Notes under the pieces: model-generated
Databases searched by the model: none
Told to the model about the DNA's origin: nothing
The model's input: only the letters and a program-made list of their open reading frames with translations
Shown: positions 14,711 to 25,387 of the stretch, in pieces
How positions within the stretch are numbered: position 1 is the stretch's first letter
How the letters are laid out: every line of letters starts with the position of its first letter
Made by a program: the position numbers and the translations under genes
Assembly (NCBI GenBank): GCA_964468645.1
Contig: CAYXUU010000017.1
Coordinates: 34,305-98,304 of the forward strand
Reading direction: 5' to 3'
Length of the DNA stretch: 64,000 nt
Origin: JAIOZK01 sp964468645
Lineage (GTDB): Bacteria > Bacteroidota > Bacteroidia > Bacteroidales > JAIOZK01

Positions 14711-17700
14711 TGCAGGAACAGGATATGAATGTGAATGTAAATCAGGATCAACTGTTCAGGATTGGAAAGATAATTGAAGATTCACTGAATGAAGTATTTA
14801 TCTTCAATGCTGAGACCTTAGAATTCATTTATGTAAATTATGGTGCACAGGCCAATCTGGGGTACAGTCAAGAAGAACTAAGGCATCTTACCCCGATTGA
14901 CATAAATGAAGGGTTCAGCAGGAGTTCATTTAAGAAGTTTGTCCTCCCACTAAAGGAAGGTAAAGAATCCAGGCTGCAATTTGAAACTAAGCATACACGG
15001 AAAGATGGATCCTTGTATGATGTTGAAGTACATCTTCAAATGACCGAATATAACAACCAGCCGGCATTTGTTGCCATCATTATGGATATTACACCACGAA
15101 AAAAAACCGAAGAAAAACTTCAGGAAACAAAAAAATATTATGAAGCTCTTTTCAACAGGTCATTTAATGGTGTCTTTATTTGCGATATGGAGGGGAATTT
15201 CATCGATGCCAATGAAGCAACACTGAATTGGACAGGTTATGTAAGGGAAGATATCAAAAAACTTAGCTTTGCCAACCTGTTTGGCGCTGATCAATTAATT
15301 GAGGTGTACAGAATCATGGAAGATCTTATTACTTCCGGATCTCAAGGAAAACCTGTAGTTTTTGAAATAAAAACTAAGAATGGAGAGGGAATATGGGTGG
15401 AAACCCTGGGTTCGTTAATTTACAAAGATGGAGAACCTGTTGCTATACAGGGTATTGCAAGAAATATAACCGAAAGGATTCAAACTGAACTCCATCTGAA
15501 AAAGCATAATACGCTACTTAAAAAACAGAATGATTTATTGCATCAGTTCTCTATAGATCAAAAGCTTATTGATTTGTCACTAAGCAAGAAATTTGAAAAA
15601 ATAACCCGTGATGTGTCAAAAAGCCTGGATGTAGCCCGTGTTAGTATCTGGAGTATTGAGGAATCGGGAAACAGGCTTTTATGCAGGGACTTATATGAAT
15701 CAATCAATAATAAACACTCAAAAGGGCATGCGTTAATGTCCTGTCACTATCCTGCATATTTTAGAGCCATGCAAGATGAAGCAGTTATTATTGCTAATAA
15801 CGCATTTGAAGATAAAAGGACAGCGGAATTCTCAGAGCACTATCTAAAACTTCATGGAATTATATCCATGATGGATACTCCAATAAATATAAATGGAACT
15901 TTGTATGGCGTTCTCTGCCTGGAACATACAGGAAAGGAACGGCAATGGTCAATAGATGAAGAGAACTTTGTTGCCACCACAGCTGACCTTATATCACATT
16001 TAATAATCTCGGAAAGTAATGAAAAAAATATTAAAAGGTTACGGGATAGCGAAGAAAAATACCGTGGCTATATTGAGCACGCACCCGACGGTGTGTTCAT
16101 CTCAGATGAAGAAGGCAATTATGTTGATGTAAACAAAGCTGCATGCGAAATAACCGGGTATTCTAAAGACGAACTGATAGGAATGCATATTAATGATATA
16201 GCATATGAAGAAAAGCATATGATGAATGCCTTAAAGCAAATAAAAAACACAGGCAAGAATAATATTAATTCAAAATACAGGAAAAAAGATGGATCTGTCA
16301 GGTTTTGGGCTTTGGATATGGTAAAATTGAGTAATACACTATTTCTTGGATTTGCCAAAGATATTACAAAAAGAGTGGAGGCAGAGAACTTGCTTAACCA
16401 GGCATCTAAAATTATAAATGAAAGCCCTGTGGCTACCATAAGGTGGAGAAACTCAAAAGGATGGCCTGTTGAATATGTTTCCGATAATATAGTGAACCTG
16501 ACCGGCTATACTGCTCAACAAATGATATCGGGTGAGATTGATTACATGAAAATAGTGCACCCGTCAGACAAAAAGCGACTTGCTGCTGAGGTTAAAGATT
16601 ATAGTATAAAAAAACATAAGATTGAATACACCCATCCACCATATCGCCTGGTGACCAGGAAGGGAAATATTATCTGGATTGAAGACACTACAAATGTGAT
16701 CAAAAATGAGAATGGGGAAATAACACATTATGAAGGCATTATACAGGATATTACTGATCATGTTAATGCAAAGGATCAGATCCATCAATCAATGGATCGT
16801 TTTTATGCGATTATCAAAGGAATTAAACAGGGGATGATTATTATTGATAAAAAGGGTGTTATTCAATATGCAAATCCTGCTGTAACAAAGATAACGGGAA
16901 TGAATACCGCGGATATTGTAGGACAATATGGTATAAAACAAGCCAGGAAGTTTATTAGTATTAAACAGATGCCGAAAATACTTAAATATACATCTTTACT
17001 TCTTGCATCAAAAAATCCCCGGCCTATAGAGATAAAATTCAATGACAGGGTACTTTATTTTCATACCATTATAAATCTAAAACAACAGGGTTTTGTTGTA
17101 ATATTTGACGATACTACGGAAAGAAAAGAGGCGGAAGGAAAGATTAGAGATTATTCTAAGAACCTGCAGAAACTTGTTAAAGAAAGAACCAGGGAAATAG
17201 AAAGTAAGAATATCAGATTGGAGGAGTCTCAGATTGCACTTACTTATCTTCTTGAAGATGTGAACGACACAAGGATGGAATTACAGAGTGCTATTAAAAG
17301 GATGCAGGAGGCTAATCAGGAACTTGAATCATTTTCCTATTCTGTTTCACATGACCTGAAGGCTCCTTTGCGTGCTATTGATGGATTTTCTCAGATGCTT
17401 ATCGAAGATTATGCGGATAAACTTGATGAAGATGGTAAACGCTACCTTAATGTAGTTCGGGAGAATACACAAAATATGGGAAAATTAATCCAGGATCTGC
17501 TTGATTTCTCCCGGGCAGGAAGGTCCCGGTTAAATCCTGAAGAAATTAATTTGCGGGATATGATAACTCAGATACTTGATGAAGTCCTGGCTCTTGAAAA
17601 AGACCGACGAATTGATGTGGACGTTGGAAAGTTACCGCTGGTAGTTGCTGATAAAACTTTATTGAGGCAGGTTCTCTCTAACATTATCTCTAATGCTGTG

Positions 17701-17994
17701 AAATTTACCAGAAACAATGATGTGACAAATATTCATATCTGGTTTGAAGATAAGGAGAAGGAATTTGAGATTTATGTTAAGGATAATGGTATTGGATTTG
17801 ATATGAAGTATGAGCAGAAACTATTTTTGGTATTCCAGCGTTTACACACAATTGATCAGTTTGAAGGTACCGGGGTTGGTCTGGCACTGGTGAAGAGAAT
17901 AATATGTCGTTTTGGAGGGGAAATAACTGCTCAAGGGGTTCCCAACCAAGGTGCTACCTTCAGGTTTACATTGCCAAAAACGGATAAGCTCTAA
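14710..17994 (+). CDS. PAS/GAF multi-sensor histidine kinase
   Basis: A 1094-residue soluble kinase. In order: two PAS domains (about 8-135 and 140-255), a GAF domain (about 280-430), three more PAS domains (about 440-560, 570-690, 695-800), a coiled coil, a HisKA domain with H881 in SVSHDLKAPLRAIDGF, and an HATPase domain (N-box SNAVKF, G-boxes DNGIGFD and GTGVGLALV). The kinase core resembles the cyanobacterial phytochrome Cph1-like group that works with Rcp1-type regulators, and such a regulator follows 27 bases downstream. No bilin-binding cysteine region or membrane segment is seen. The start overlaps the stop of the PAS-only gene by one base. Confidence 0.92.
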   Translation: MQEQDMNVNVNQDQLFRIGKIIEDSLNEVFIFNAETLEFIYVNYGAQANLGYSQEELRHLTPIDINEGFSRSSFKKFVLPLKEGKESRLQFETKHTRKDGSLYDVEVHLQMTEYNNQPAFVAIIMDITPRKKTEEKLQETKKYYEALFNRSFNGVFICDMEGNFIDANEATLNWTGYVREDIKKLSFANLFGADQLIEVYRIMEDLITSGSQGKPVVFEIKTKNGEGIWVETLGSLIYKDGEPVAIQGIARNITERIQTELHLKKHNTLLKKQNDLLHQFSIDQKLIDLSLSKKFEKITRDVSKSLDVARVSIWSIEESGNRLLCRDLYESINNKHSKGHALMSCHYPAYFRAMQDEAVIIANNAFEDKRTAEFSEHYLKLHGIISMMDTPININGTLYGVLCLEHTGKERQWSIDEENFVATTADLISHLIISESNEKNIKRLRDSEEKYRGYIEHAPDGVFISDEEGNYVDVNKAACEITGYSKDELIGMHINDIAYEEKHMMNALKQIKNTGKNNINSKYRKKDGSVRFWALDMVKLSNTLFLGFAKDITKRVEAENLLNQASKIINESPVATIRWRNSKGWPVEYVSDNIVNLTGYTAQQMISGEIDYMKIVHPSDKKRLAAEVKDYSIKKHKIEYTHPPYRLVTRKGNIIWIEDTTNVIKNENGEITHYEGIIQDITDHVNAKDQIHQSMDRFYAIIKGIKQGMIIIDKKGVIQYANPAVTKITGMNTADIVGQYGIKQARKFISIKQMPKILKYTSLLLASKNPRPIEIKFNDRVLYFHTIINLKQQGFVVIFDDTTERKEAEGKIRDYSKNLQKLVKERTREIESKNIRLEESQIALTYLLEDVNDTRMELQSAIKRMQEANQELESFSYSVSHDLKAPLRAIDGFSQMLIEDYADKLDEDGKRYLNVVRENTQNMGKLIQDLLDFSRAGRSRLNPEEINLRDMITQILDEVLALEKDRRIDVDVGKLPLVVADKTLLRQVLSNIISNAVKFTRNNDVTNIHIWFEDKEKEFEIYVKDNGIGFDMKYEQKLFLVFQRLHTIDQFEGTGVGLALVKRIICRFGGEITAQGVPNQGATFRFTLPKTDKL

Positions 17995-18020
17995 CATTAT
18001 AAAATTAAAAACAGGGTATT

Positions 18021-18464
18021 ATGATCACCCAGAGAAGCATAGATATATTGCTAATTGAAGATAACCCGAACGACATTGAGTTGACTATCAGGGCGCTGAA
18101 AAAGAATAAAATGGATTTTAAACTTCACATCTGTCGTAACGGCGAAGAAGCACTGGATTTCCTTTTTTGCAGAAACAAGTTTGCTGACAGAAATATCAAG
18201 GATCAACCCGGGATGATTTTACTTGATCTGAAAATGCCAAAAGTATCGGGCATGGAAGTTATTGAGAAGATCAAAATGAACAAAAACACAAAGAGGATAC
18301 CTGTTGTTGTTCTTACAACATCGCGGGAAGATAATGATATTGTAAAAAGCTATGATCTTGGGATTAACAGTTATATTGTAAAACCGGTTGATTTTGGAAG
18401 ATTTGTCAATGCTGTTGCCGAAATTGGCCAGTACTGGCTAAAGCTTAATGAGTTAACTAATTGA
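18021..18464 (+). CDS. Rcp1-like single-domain response regulator
   Basis: This 147-residue protein is a receiver domain only: acidic pair in LIEDNPND (12-19), phospho-acceptor Asp69 in LLDLKMPKVSG, the switch Thr in VVLTTSRED, and Lys in IVKPVDF. The insertion around RNKFADRNIKDQPG between strands and the NPND start are typical of regulators paired with phytochrome-like kinases. No DNA-binding part exists, so output is through protein contact or by passing phosphate to the hybrid kinase ten bases downstream. Its place between two kinases supports a phosphorelay. Confidence 0.92.
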   Translation: MITQRSIDILLIEDNPNDIELTIRALKKNKMDFKLHICRNGEEALDFLFCRNKFADRNIKDQPGMILLDLKMPKVSGMEVIEKIKMNKNTKRIPVVVLTTSREDNDIVKSYDLGINSYIVKPVDFGRFVNAVAEIGQYWLKLNELTN

Positions 18465-18474
18465 GACATAAATC

Positions 18475-20409
18475 ATGGAAAAAAAAGTTAAAATATTGAT
18501 ACTTGAAGATTTCAAACCCGATGTGGAGTTGATTAAAAGGGAACTTTATAAAGCAGGAATTCAGTTTGAATATATACAGGTTGACAATCGCAAAGATTAT
18601 TTAGCCGGCATTAAAAATTTTGAACCTGAAATTATAATTTCGGATTTCAGTCTGCCACAATATGATGGAATTTCAGCCATCATCGATCTGCGGGATACTT
18701 CACCTGAGACACCTCTTATTATTGTCACGGGATCACTTGATGAGGAAACAGCGGCAGATACGATTAAATCGGGTGCATGGGATTATGTGGTAAAAGAACG
18801 ATTGTATCGATTGCCCTCTGCAGTAAATCAATGTCTGAAACTTAAAGAAGAGATACGGGAAAAGAAGGTTGCTGAGAAAATTCTCCGGGAAACTGAAGAT
18901 GCATATGAGACCTTGAGAAGCAATGTGCCACTGGCCTTGTACAGATCTACACCGGAAGGGAATTTGATCTATACAAACCCGGCTTATGTAAGTATGTTTG
19001 GATTTGAATCGGTGGATGAGGCACTTGAGACTCCAGCCAACGGACTTTACAAGGATAAGAAAGACCGGGATGATATGATGCTTATGCTTGTTAATGAAGA
19101 AACCATTATCAATCATCAGGTTCAGTTAAAGCGGAAAGATGGCGGGATCTTCTGGGCTGCATTCAATATTAAAGCGATATTCGATAAGGATGGTAATCAT
19201 ATATTTCAGGATGGTATTATAACGGATATTACTGAACTGAATCAAACCCATGAAGAACTTATTCGTGCCAAAGATGCTGCTGAGGAGGCTGATCGGTTAA
19301 AAACGGCATTTCTTGCCAACATGTCGCATGAGATACGAACACCAATGAATGCTATAATTGGTTTTTCAGACCTTTTGATTGACCCGGGAGTAAAACACAA
19401 TGAGATGCTTGAATTTGTTCAGCATATACACCAAAATAGTGAGGCGCTCTTAAAGATCATTGGTGATATTATAGATATAGCGAAAATTGAAGCAGGAATT
19501 ATCCAGGTTGATTTAAAAAACATAGACCTGAATGAAATTCTTAAAGATTGTTTTAAAACACAAATTAACGACACAAGATTAATTAGGAATGGTGTTACAT
19601 TGAATTATAATCCGGGAAAACAAGATGTACTTACTGTGCGTGCCGATCCAATTCGAATAAAGCAAATTATCAATAATCTGATAACCAATGCACTGAAGTT
19701 TACAGAAACAGGATCAGTAGATATGGGCTTTAATATTAAGAATGATGAAGTTGAGGTTTATGTAGAAGACACCGGCCTGGGAATACCGGATGAGATGAAG
19801 GATGTAATCTTCGAACGCTTCCGTCAGGTTGATGATAGTCATACAAGGGAATATGGAGGAACAGGGCTGGGACTCACCATTGCAAAAAATCTGGTTGAAA
19901 AAATGGGAGGAAGGATGTGGGTTGAATCAAAGCTTTATGAAGGCTCAACATTCAGGTTTACCCTTCCACTGGAAAAACCTGATTCAATACCCGAGCAGAT
20001 AAAAGAGTCAATATTGCAGGACAATAAGATCAATATGTTGAATTTTCAGGATAAAAATATTTTAATTGCAGAGGACGTCGACTCAAACTTCCTTTATCTT
20101 GAAACAGTTTTAAAGCCAACTGGTGCAATGATATACCGGGCTTCAGACGGCAAGGAATGTGTTGAGTTCTGCAGGAATAACCCGGATATTGATCTCATTT
20201 TGATGGATATTCAGATGCCTGTAATGAATGGTTATGATGCAACCCGCAAGATCCGAAGTTTCAGGCCTGACCTGACCATCATAGGACAGACAGCTTATGC
20301 ACTAACAGCAGATAAGAGAAAGGTCCTGGATTCAGGATGCAACGACTACCTTGTGAAACCTATTGGGAAACAAAAACTATTAGAAACCCTGTTAAAATAC
20401 ATAAAATAG
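18475..20409 (+). CDS. Hybrid histidine kinase REC-PAS-HisKA-HATPase-REC
   Basis: A 644-residue hybrid kinase: N-terminal receiver with Asp57 (IISDFSLPQYDG), a PAS domain at about 145-260, HisKA with H285 in ANMSHEIRTPMNAIIGF, HATPase with NALKFTE and GTGLGLTIAK, and a C-terminal receiver with Asp578 (LMDIQMPVMNG) and YLVKPIG. Receivers at both ends mean that phosphate can enter from the upstream regulator or kinase and leave to an unknown phosphotransfer partner, because no HPt or DNA-binding domain is present. It is the last gene of the signalling group and is followed by a 612-bp gap. Confidence 0.92.
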   Translation: MEKKVKILILEDFKPDVELIKRELYKAGIQFEYIQVDNRKDYLAGIKNFEPEIIISDFSLPQYDGISAIIDLRDTSPETPLIIVTGSLDEETAADTIKSGAWDYVVKERLYRLPSAVNQCLKLKEEIREKKVAEKILRETEDAYETLRSNVPLALYRSTPEGNLIYTNPAYVSMFGFESVDEALETPANGLYKDKKDRDDMMLMLVNEETIINHQVQLKRKDGGIFWAAFNIKAIFDKDGNHIFQDGIITDITELNQTHEELIRAKDAAEEADRLKTAFLANMSHEIRTPMNAIIGFSDLLIDPGVKHNEMLEFVQHIHQNSEALLKIIGDIIDIAKIEAGIIQVDLKNIDLNEILKDCFKTQINDTRLIRNGVTLNYNPGKQDVLTVRADPIRIKQIINNLITNALKFTETGSVDMGFNIKNDEVEVYVEDTGLGIPDEMKDVIFERFRQVDDSHTREYGGTGLGLTIAKNLVEKMGGRMWVESKLYEGSTFRFTLPLEKPDSIPEQIKESILQDNKINMLNFQDKNILIAEDVDSNFLYLETVLKPTGAMIYRASDGKECVEFCRNNPDIDLILMDIQMPVMNGYDATRKIRSFRPDLTIIGQTAYALTADKRKVLDSGCNDYLVKPIGKQKLLETLLKYIK

Positions 20410-21021
20410 GCTGGAGGTATAAGTAAGAAGTTACCGGTTGTTTTGGAGAAATACAGTTTGTTTAACAGATAATTTTTGATTGATGATAAAATTTAACAAA
20501 AATTTAACAAAATTTTAAAAGTTCAATTTAATTAAAGAGGCGTATATTTTTAATGTTTTGATATAGAATGTTTTAATCTGATCACTTAGTTGTTAACAAT
20601 TTTTGTGCCCTGTTTTATTCTTATTCTGAAAATTAGAAGACACATGTTAATGTGCCAGTCAGGCCTTCATTATCAAAGATCTCAGAATAGAATAATTCAA
20701 ATGCCTTGGTAATTGGGCTTTCCGTGTGGCGCTAAGTAAATTGCAGTACACCAAACAAACATTAAATCTTATTAATATTATCAGTATGCAAGAGGGGAAT
20801 TATATCTCTAATGGTTTTCACATAAACATATTAACATAGAAATGGTTAATAAAGTAAATTGAGAAGGATAAGACGGATTATGATTTTATATATATTTGAA
20901 AGCTAAAATCAGGAGAAGTAAGTAATTAGCATTATTGCCATCGATTCCACATGTAGCTTGATTTTTATGAGAATTCAACTAAAGAAATAAACTAAAAAAA
21001 TAAACTAAAAAACTAATAAAT
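20410..21021 (+). other. Long A+T-rich gap with no gene seen
   Basis: This 612-bp gap has stops in all frames and holds no ORF worth calling. It contains runs of AAATTTAACAAA type around 20490-20520, a small CACAT-GTTA-ATGTG palindrome near 20642, and a -7 box near its right end. It probably carries the terminator of the signalling genes and the leader of the next gene, but no clear terminator hairpin is seen. Confidence 0.6.
20891..20898 (+). promoter_or_regulatory. Possible -7 box upstream of the Lcl-domain gene
   Basis: TATATTTG matches TAnnTTTG and would give a leader of a little over 110 bases to the ATG at 21022. No TTTG box lies at the normal distance upstream, and the surroundings are A+T-rich, so chance is a real possibility. 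Confidence 0.33.
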
Positions 21022-21810
21022 ATGAAAAACCTATTCACCATTCTATTAGCGTTCCTTCTCACAACGGGTGTTTCTGCCCAGGTAAGTATTAACAATGATG
21101 GTTCCACACCAGACTCCAGCGCCATGCTTCATATTAAATCTGATAGTATGGGGATATTAATACCACGAATGTCACTAACACAGAGAAATGACATTTCGCA
21201 ACCTGCCGAGGGTTTGCTTATTTATCAAAAAGATAATGACCCTGGATTTTACTATTATGATAGTGTGGCGTGGGCTAAAGTAGGCGGTAAAACAAAACAT
21301 TATGTCGGAGAACTTTTTGGTGGAGGTGTTGTGTTCTGGGTTGATAATACAGGGCAGCATGGTCTTATTTGCAGCATGATTAACCTTACAGACTCGAAAT
21401 ACAGTAACTCGATATACGAAATTGGGCCAACAGCCCAGAGTGACTGGAATGGCCTCGGAAACTCAAATGCTATTGTTGGCCAGACAGGGCATACAGGGAG
21501 TGCTGCAAAAGAGTGCCTTGATTATATAAATGCTGATTATGGTACAGGGGTATATTCTGACTGGTATTTGCCTGCAGTTGGGCAGATGTCGCATTTGATG
21601 CTTAACCTGTATGAGGTGCAAAAGACGCTTGAAACTGATGGCAATCCGGATACAACTCCGCTAGTAATATGGTTGAACCGCTATTACTGGACCTCAACGG
21701 AAATCCCAAATAACATATACAGAGGCTGGCATTGGAGGGCTGGAAACGGATACTTTAACGATTATGCTAAAACCAGTGATTGCATGGTACGGGCAATCCG
21801 GTCATTCTAG
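21022..21810 (+). CDS. Secreted protein with Lcl C-terminal (DUF1566-like) domain
   Basis: A 262-residue protein with a Sec signal (MKNLFTILLAFLLTTGVSAQ). Residues 21-90 have the form VSINNDGSTPDSSAMLHIKS, common at the start of Bacteroidota surface and fibre-like proteins. From about 100 onwards the Lcl/DUF1566 domain is seen, with WYLPAVGQMSHL, YYWTSTE and VRAIRSF as landmarks. It has no T9SS sorting domain, so it is probably periplasmic or outer-membrane associated. The function of the domain is not established; carbohydrate binding or adhesion is often assumed. It stands alone between two gaps of about 600 bp. Confidence 0.75.
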   Translation: MKNLFTILLAFLLTTGVSAQVSINNDGSTPDSSAMLHIKSDSMGILIPRMSLTQRNDISQPAEGLLIYQKDNDPGFYYYDSVAWAKVGGKTKHYVGELFGGGVVFWVDNTGQHGLICSMINLTDSKYSNSIYEIGPTAQSDWNGLGNSNAIVGQTGHTGSAAKECLDYINADYGTGVYSDWYLPAVGQMSHLMLNLYEVQKTLETDGNPDTTPLVIWLNRYYWTSTEIPNNIYRGWHWRAGNGYFNDYAKTSDCMVRAIRSF

Positions 21811-22417
21811 ATACGAAATAAATTAAAGGGCTTTTTAATTGCATTACGATCATAGATGGTAAGGTTATTTAAATATTGCGAAATACTTTCCTCATTTAAA
21901 TAATGATCGGTAATTAATTGAAATCCAGCAATTGATGAAATTTACGTAAGCGCTATAATTGATCATGAGGTTTCTCCTATCAGGCCCGGTAAGCTGGAAG
22001 AAGATCCTGAAATACAAATAAAACTTCCTCATTTGAGTTCAGATATGAAAGAGGAAACGGAATGTCGAAAATTGAGGCACTGGGTTCCATTACTCAAAAG
22101 ATATATTTTTATTGGGTTTTAAATTCTAAAATGAAGTTTAAAACAAACAACGAAACGCTATTTGGCATATCCTATGTAATGAAATGGTTGACCTTAATAC
22201 TGTTTGTGATGATCAGAAGTGTTTTAATTATCAGGAAAAATGGTAATAGAACATGACAGGATTTAATGAAAGTAACATTTTGAGATTGCCGGTTCTTTAT
22301 GCTGACTCAAAATAATTTAGAACTTTTTTAAATATGAAATTTTTTCAGGGAAAAACACATATGGTTTTATTATATGAATAATTTCGTAGTTTAAAACAAA
22401 ACTGAATCATTGTAACC
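21811..22417 (+). other. Gap with no convincing gene
   Basis: About 600 bp between two secreted-protein genes. An open stretch of 60 codons (21922-22104) has no start codon and no family resemblance, and a 64-codon frame at 22062 looks random in composition. TAATTTCG near 22378, with a T-rich upstream, is a near match to a -7 box for the next gene. The stretch may contain eroded coding sequence, but I cannot show it. Confidence 0.5.
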
Positions 22418-25387
22418 ATGAACAAATCACTATTCACTTTAACGCTATTATTTACGTCACTTGTAAGTATTTCACAGGATAACAAACAAGAGATAACTCC
22501 GGAGATGTTGCATGATCGGGTGTTTGTTGATCGTCATTCAAATAATGGAATCGATTTGTACGGGGATTATAATAATTCGGGCATCTCAGATGAAATCCCA
22601 TTCTGGAAATGGGCAGATAAAGCAGGCGGTTATGGAAGAAGCAAGATTAAAAATATTGCTTATACGGAAGAGGGAAATATAATTGCAGCCGGGTCTTTCT
22701 GTCATGAAATCAGCATTGGTAATCATACACTAAACAGCCAAAGCATCCGTGATTTATTCTTGATGGAACTTGATACCGCTTATAATGTCCTCTGGATCAA
22801 ACAGTATAAATCCTCTAACCTGGGAGAATCCGAGATGCTTGATGTTAAATATTTTGAGGGAGAGATTTTTATTGCAGGTTATTTCAGGGGCGAGCAACTT
22901 GAATTGATCAATTCCACTATCAATTCAGCAGGAGAAGTCACCACATTTATTGCCTGCATGGATGGATCGGGATCAGATCAATGGTTTGAAGAATTTCCAA
23001 ACTCAGATGATATTGTGAATACAAGGTCCATAGGGATTAACGATTTAAATGAGATCTTTTTTTTGAGCAATAATGATTACGTGTCCCGAATCGTCAAACT
23101 GGATATCAACGGGAATGTATTACTGGATAATATATACGATACTGAGTTATATGATATTCAAGTTGCCGATGACGGAATTCTTTTTGGAGGTTGCTTTATG
23201 GGATCCGATGCTACCCTTGGTGGATTAGAACTATCAGGAGGATGGAATTCAAACGCTGTTATCGCGTTGATGCATTATAGCGGGGAATTTGAATGGGCTA
23301 TCGTAGGAAGCAGCAATACACCAGCAGGTGAATGCTATGGGGGTATGTTTTCAGGTATTTGCATTGACGATGATCAGAATATTATCACACTGGGGCGCTT
23401 CAATGAAGGATTGGATTTTGGAGACGGACATGATGTATATACTGAATATAACCGTTCGTATTTCATCATGAAAATAACACCCTCACAGGAGATAGAGTGG
23501 ATTGAAATATTAAACTCCTTTTATCATTATGGCAAAGGGTATATTTCTTCTCAGGAGAACAACATCTATGCTATAGCTTCTTATTCCGATTCGATGACTT
23601 TTTACGGATCAATGCTTTATGGTGCAGAATACTTTTTTGCCAACTACAATAACGAAGGCCAGTTTATCCATGCAGGCAATATGAACCTGATACCATCCTC
23701 GCTGAGTATTGACACGCAGGGAAAACTCATAGGTACCGGTACATTATCCTTGGATGCTTGCATTGAACAAATATCTGATACCGGTACAGAAGAGGTGGTT
23801 TTCGAAACGGAAGGTATATCGGGTGTATCATACTCACAGAATGCATGTCTGGTAAAGGATCATTCAGGGGGGATTCTTTTGACAGGATATTATCATGGGG
23901 ATTTTGTTTACAGAAATATTATACGAAACACATTAACGGAGGCCCTATTTATTTTAAAAACAGACCATGCCGGAAATCCTCTCTGGTGCACCATCATTGA
24001 ATCCGATAAGCTTATCCGGCCGGCTCAAATTAATATTGATGAATCAGACAATATCTTTCTTGGAGGTAATTTTGAAGGCAATATCGAAACGGAAGATTCC
24101 GATCTTACTACTGATATATTTACCGGTTTTTTTACAAAACTTGATCCGAATGGTAATTTAATTAACATCAAGAAACTTGCAGATGAAGGGGAAATGATCA
24201 TCCAGAATCTCCTGATCAATCAGGAAAGCAATATCCTGATATCCGGTAATTTCTCGAACACGGTTTCCATTGGCGATGACCAGTATACCTCATTAGGTTA
24301 TACCGATGTTTTTCTGGCAAGCTTTTCAAACGACCTTAACACGTATAACTGGAGCCTGCATATGGGAGGTGATATGACGGAATATTCGGGATTCATTTCT
24401 ATTGATAACAATAACAACATCTATTTAGCCGGGGAATTTTTATCTGAAGATATATATTTCTCTAATGACTATTATGTAAACTTCCCACTGAATGAGGGGA
24501 ACATAATATTCTTGAAACTGGATCCGGAGGGAGAGGTCATTTATTATAAACAATTTGGTGGAAGCGACATCCCAGGTGAGGATTATTCAACATGGCCTCA
24601 TGCAGTACAATGCGATCAAAATGGCAATATATTTATGATTGGATGGCATGGCAAACATGCCCGGTTTGGTGATATTGTCCTTCCCGGGGAATGGGGTGCA
24701 ATGAGCTATAATTCATTTGTTGCCATGATCAATCCTGATGGTGAGGTAGCATGGGCAGAGTCCATCCTCAGGATCAGATATGGATTTGTTTCATGGAATA
24801 TTGGGATCGACAACCAGGGGAACTGTTACTTTGGAGGTAACTACCAGGACTCGGTCATGTTTAATAATTCAATTAAATTTTATTCAGATGACTGGAGTTC
24901 TTTTATTGTAAGATATGATCATGACGGCCAGTTTAACTGGGTTCGGCCCGTAGTATGCAATTATGGTGGTTCATATATCGAAGCCGTTACTGTTTTGGAT
25001 ACCAACCAGCTTTTCGCAACAGGTTCTTTCAATGGTTTGTTTCATTTTGATGACATATTGCTAAAAAACTACTCAAAGAATAGCTTCTTAGCACTCTCGG
25101 GATCAGGAACCACAGGAACTAAAGAGAACTCAGAATTATTGAACATAACTCTCAGCCCTAACCCTGCAAAAGATGCGTTTAATGTCATACTTCCAGGATC
25201 AATTGATAATCAAACTTCAATAGGAATATACTCACTTAAGGGTGAACTGGTTTATGAGGATACATTTAGATGCTATAATAATACAATATCAATTAAAAGG
25301 GGAAACATGGCTGAGGGAATTTATCTTGTTAAAGTCAGCAATAAAAGATATCAGGGACAGGCGAAACTTGTTCTGGTAGGAGAATAG
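22418..25387 (+). CDS. Large SBBP/propeller-like surface protein with T9SS sorting domain
   Basis: A 989-residue exported protein: Sec signal (1-20), then a long series of about 45-residue repeats each ending in patterns such as NIIAAGSF, EIFIAGYF, NIFLGGNFEG, NILISGNFS, NIYLAGEF and LFATGSFNG. These are the strand and turn pattern of SBBP-type beta-propeller repeats. From about residue 910 the type A sorting domain begins (ITLSPNPAKDAF) and ends with EGIYLVKVSNKRYQGQAKLVLVG. Such proteins are exported by the type IX system and are probably cell-surface; the ligand is unknown. The stop codon is followed in the same frame by remains of a second sorting domain. Confidence 0.82.
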   Translation: MNKSLFTLTLLFTSLVSISQDNKQEITPEMLHDRVFVDRHSNNGIDLYGDYNNSGISDEIPFWKWADKAGGYGRSKIKNIAYTEEGNIIAAGSFCHEISIGNHTLNSQSIRDLFLMELDTAYNVLWIKQYKSSNLGESEMLDVKYFEGEIFIAGYFRGEQLELINSTINSAGEVTTFIACMDGSGSDQWFEEFPNSDDIVNTRSIGINDLNEIFFLSNNDYVSRIVKLDINGNVLLDNIYDTELYDIQVADDGILFGGCFMGSDATLGGLELSGGWNSNAVIALMHYSGEFEWAIVGSSNTPAGECYGGMFSGICIDDDQNIITLGRFNEGLDFGDGHDVYTEYNRSYFIMKITPSQEIEWIEILNSFYHYGKGYISSQENNIYAIASYSDSMTFYGSMLYGAEYFFANYNNEGQFIHAGNMNLIPSSLSIDTQGKLIGTGTLSLDACIEQISDTGTEEVVFETEGISGVSYSQNACLVKDHSGGILLTGYYHGDFVYRNIIRNTLTEALFILKTDHAGNPLWCTIIESDKLIRPAQINIDESDNIFLGGNFEGNIETEDSDLTTDIFTGFFTKLDPNGNLINIKKLADEGEMIIQNLLINQESNILISGNFSNTVSIGDDQYTSLGYTDVFLASFSNDLNTYNWSLHMGGDMTEYSGFISIDNNNNIYLAGEFLSEDIYFSNDYYVNFPLNEGNIIFLKLDPEGEVIYYKQFGGSDIPGEDYSTWPHAVQCDQNGNIFMIGWHGKHARFGDIVLPGEWGAMSYNSFVAMINPDGEVAWAESILRIRYGFVSWNIGIDNQGNCYFGGNYQDSVMFNNSIKFYSDDWSSFIVRYDHDGQFNWVRPVVCNYGGSYIEAVTVLDTNQLFATGSFNGLFHFDDILLKNYSKNSFLALSGSGTTGTKENSELLNITLSPNPAKDAFNVILPGSIDNQTSIGIYSLKGELVYEDTFRCYNNTISIKRGNMAEGIYLVKVSNKRYQGQAKLVLVGE

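Noticed and set aside
21922..22104. 60-codon open stretch with protein-like composition (DEIYVSAIIDHEV)
   Set aside because: No start codon and no recognisable family; could be an eroded gene but chance is enough to explain it.
22062..22256. 64-codon open frame after the Lcl-domain gene
   Set aside because: No family resemblance, no promoter or ribosome site, and its length is expected by chance in A+T-rich spacer.
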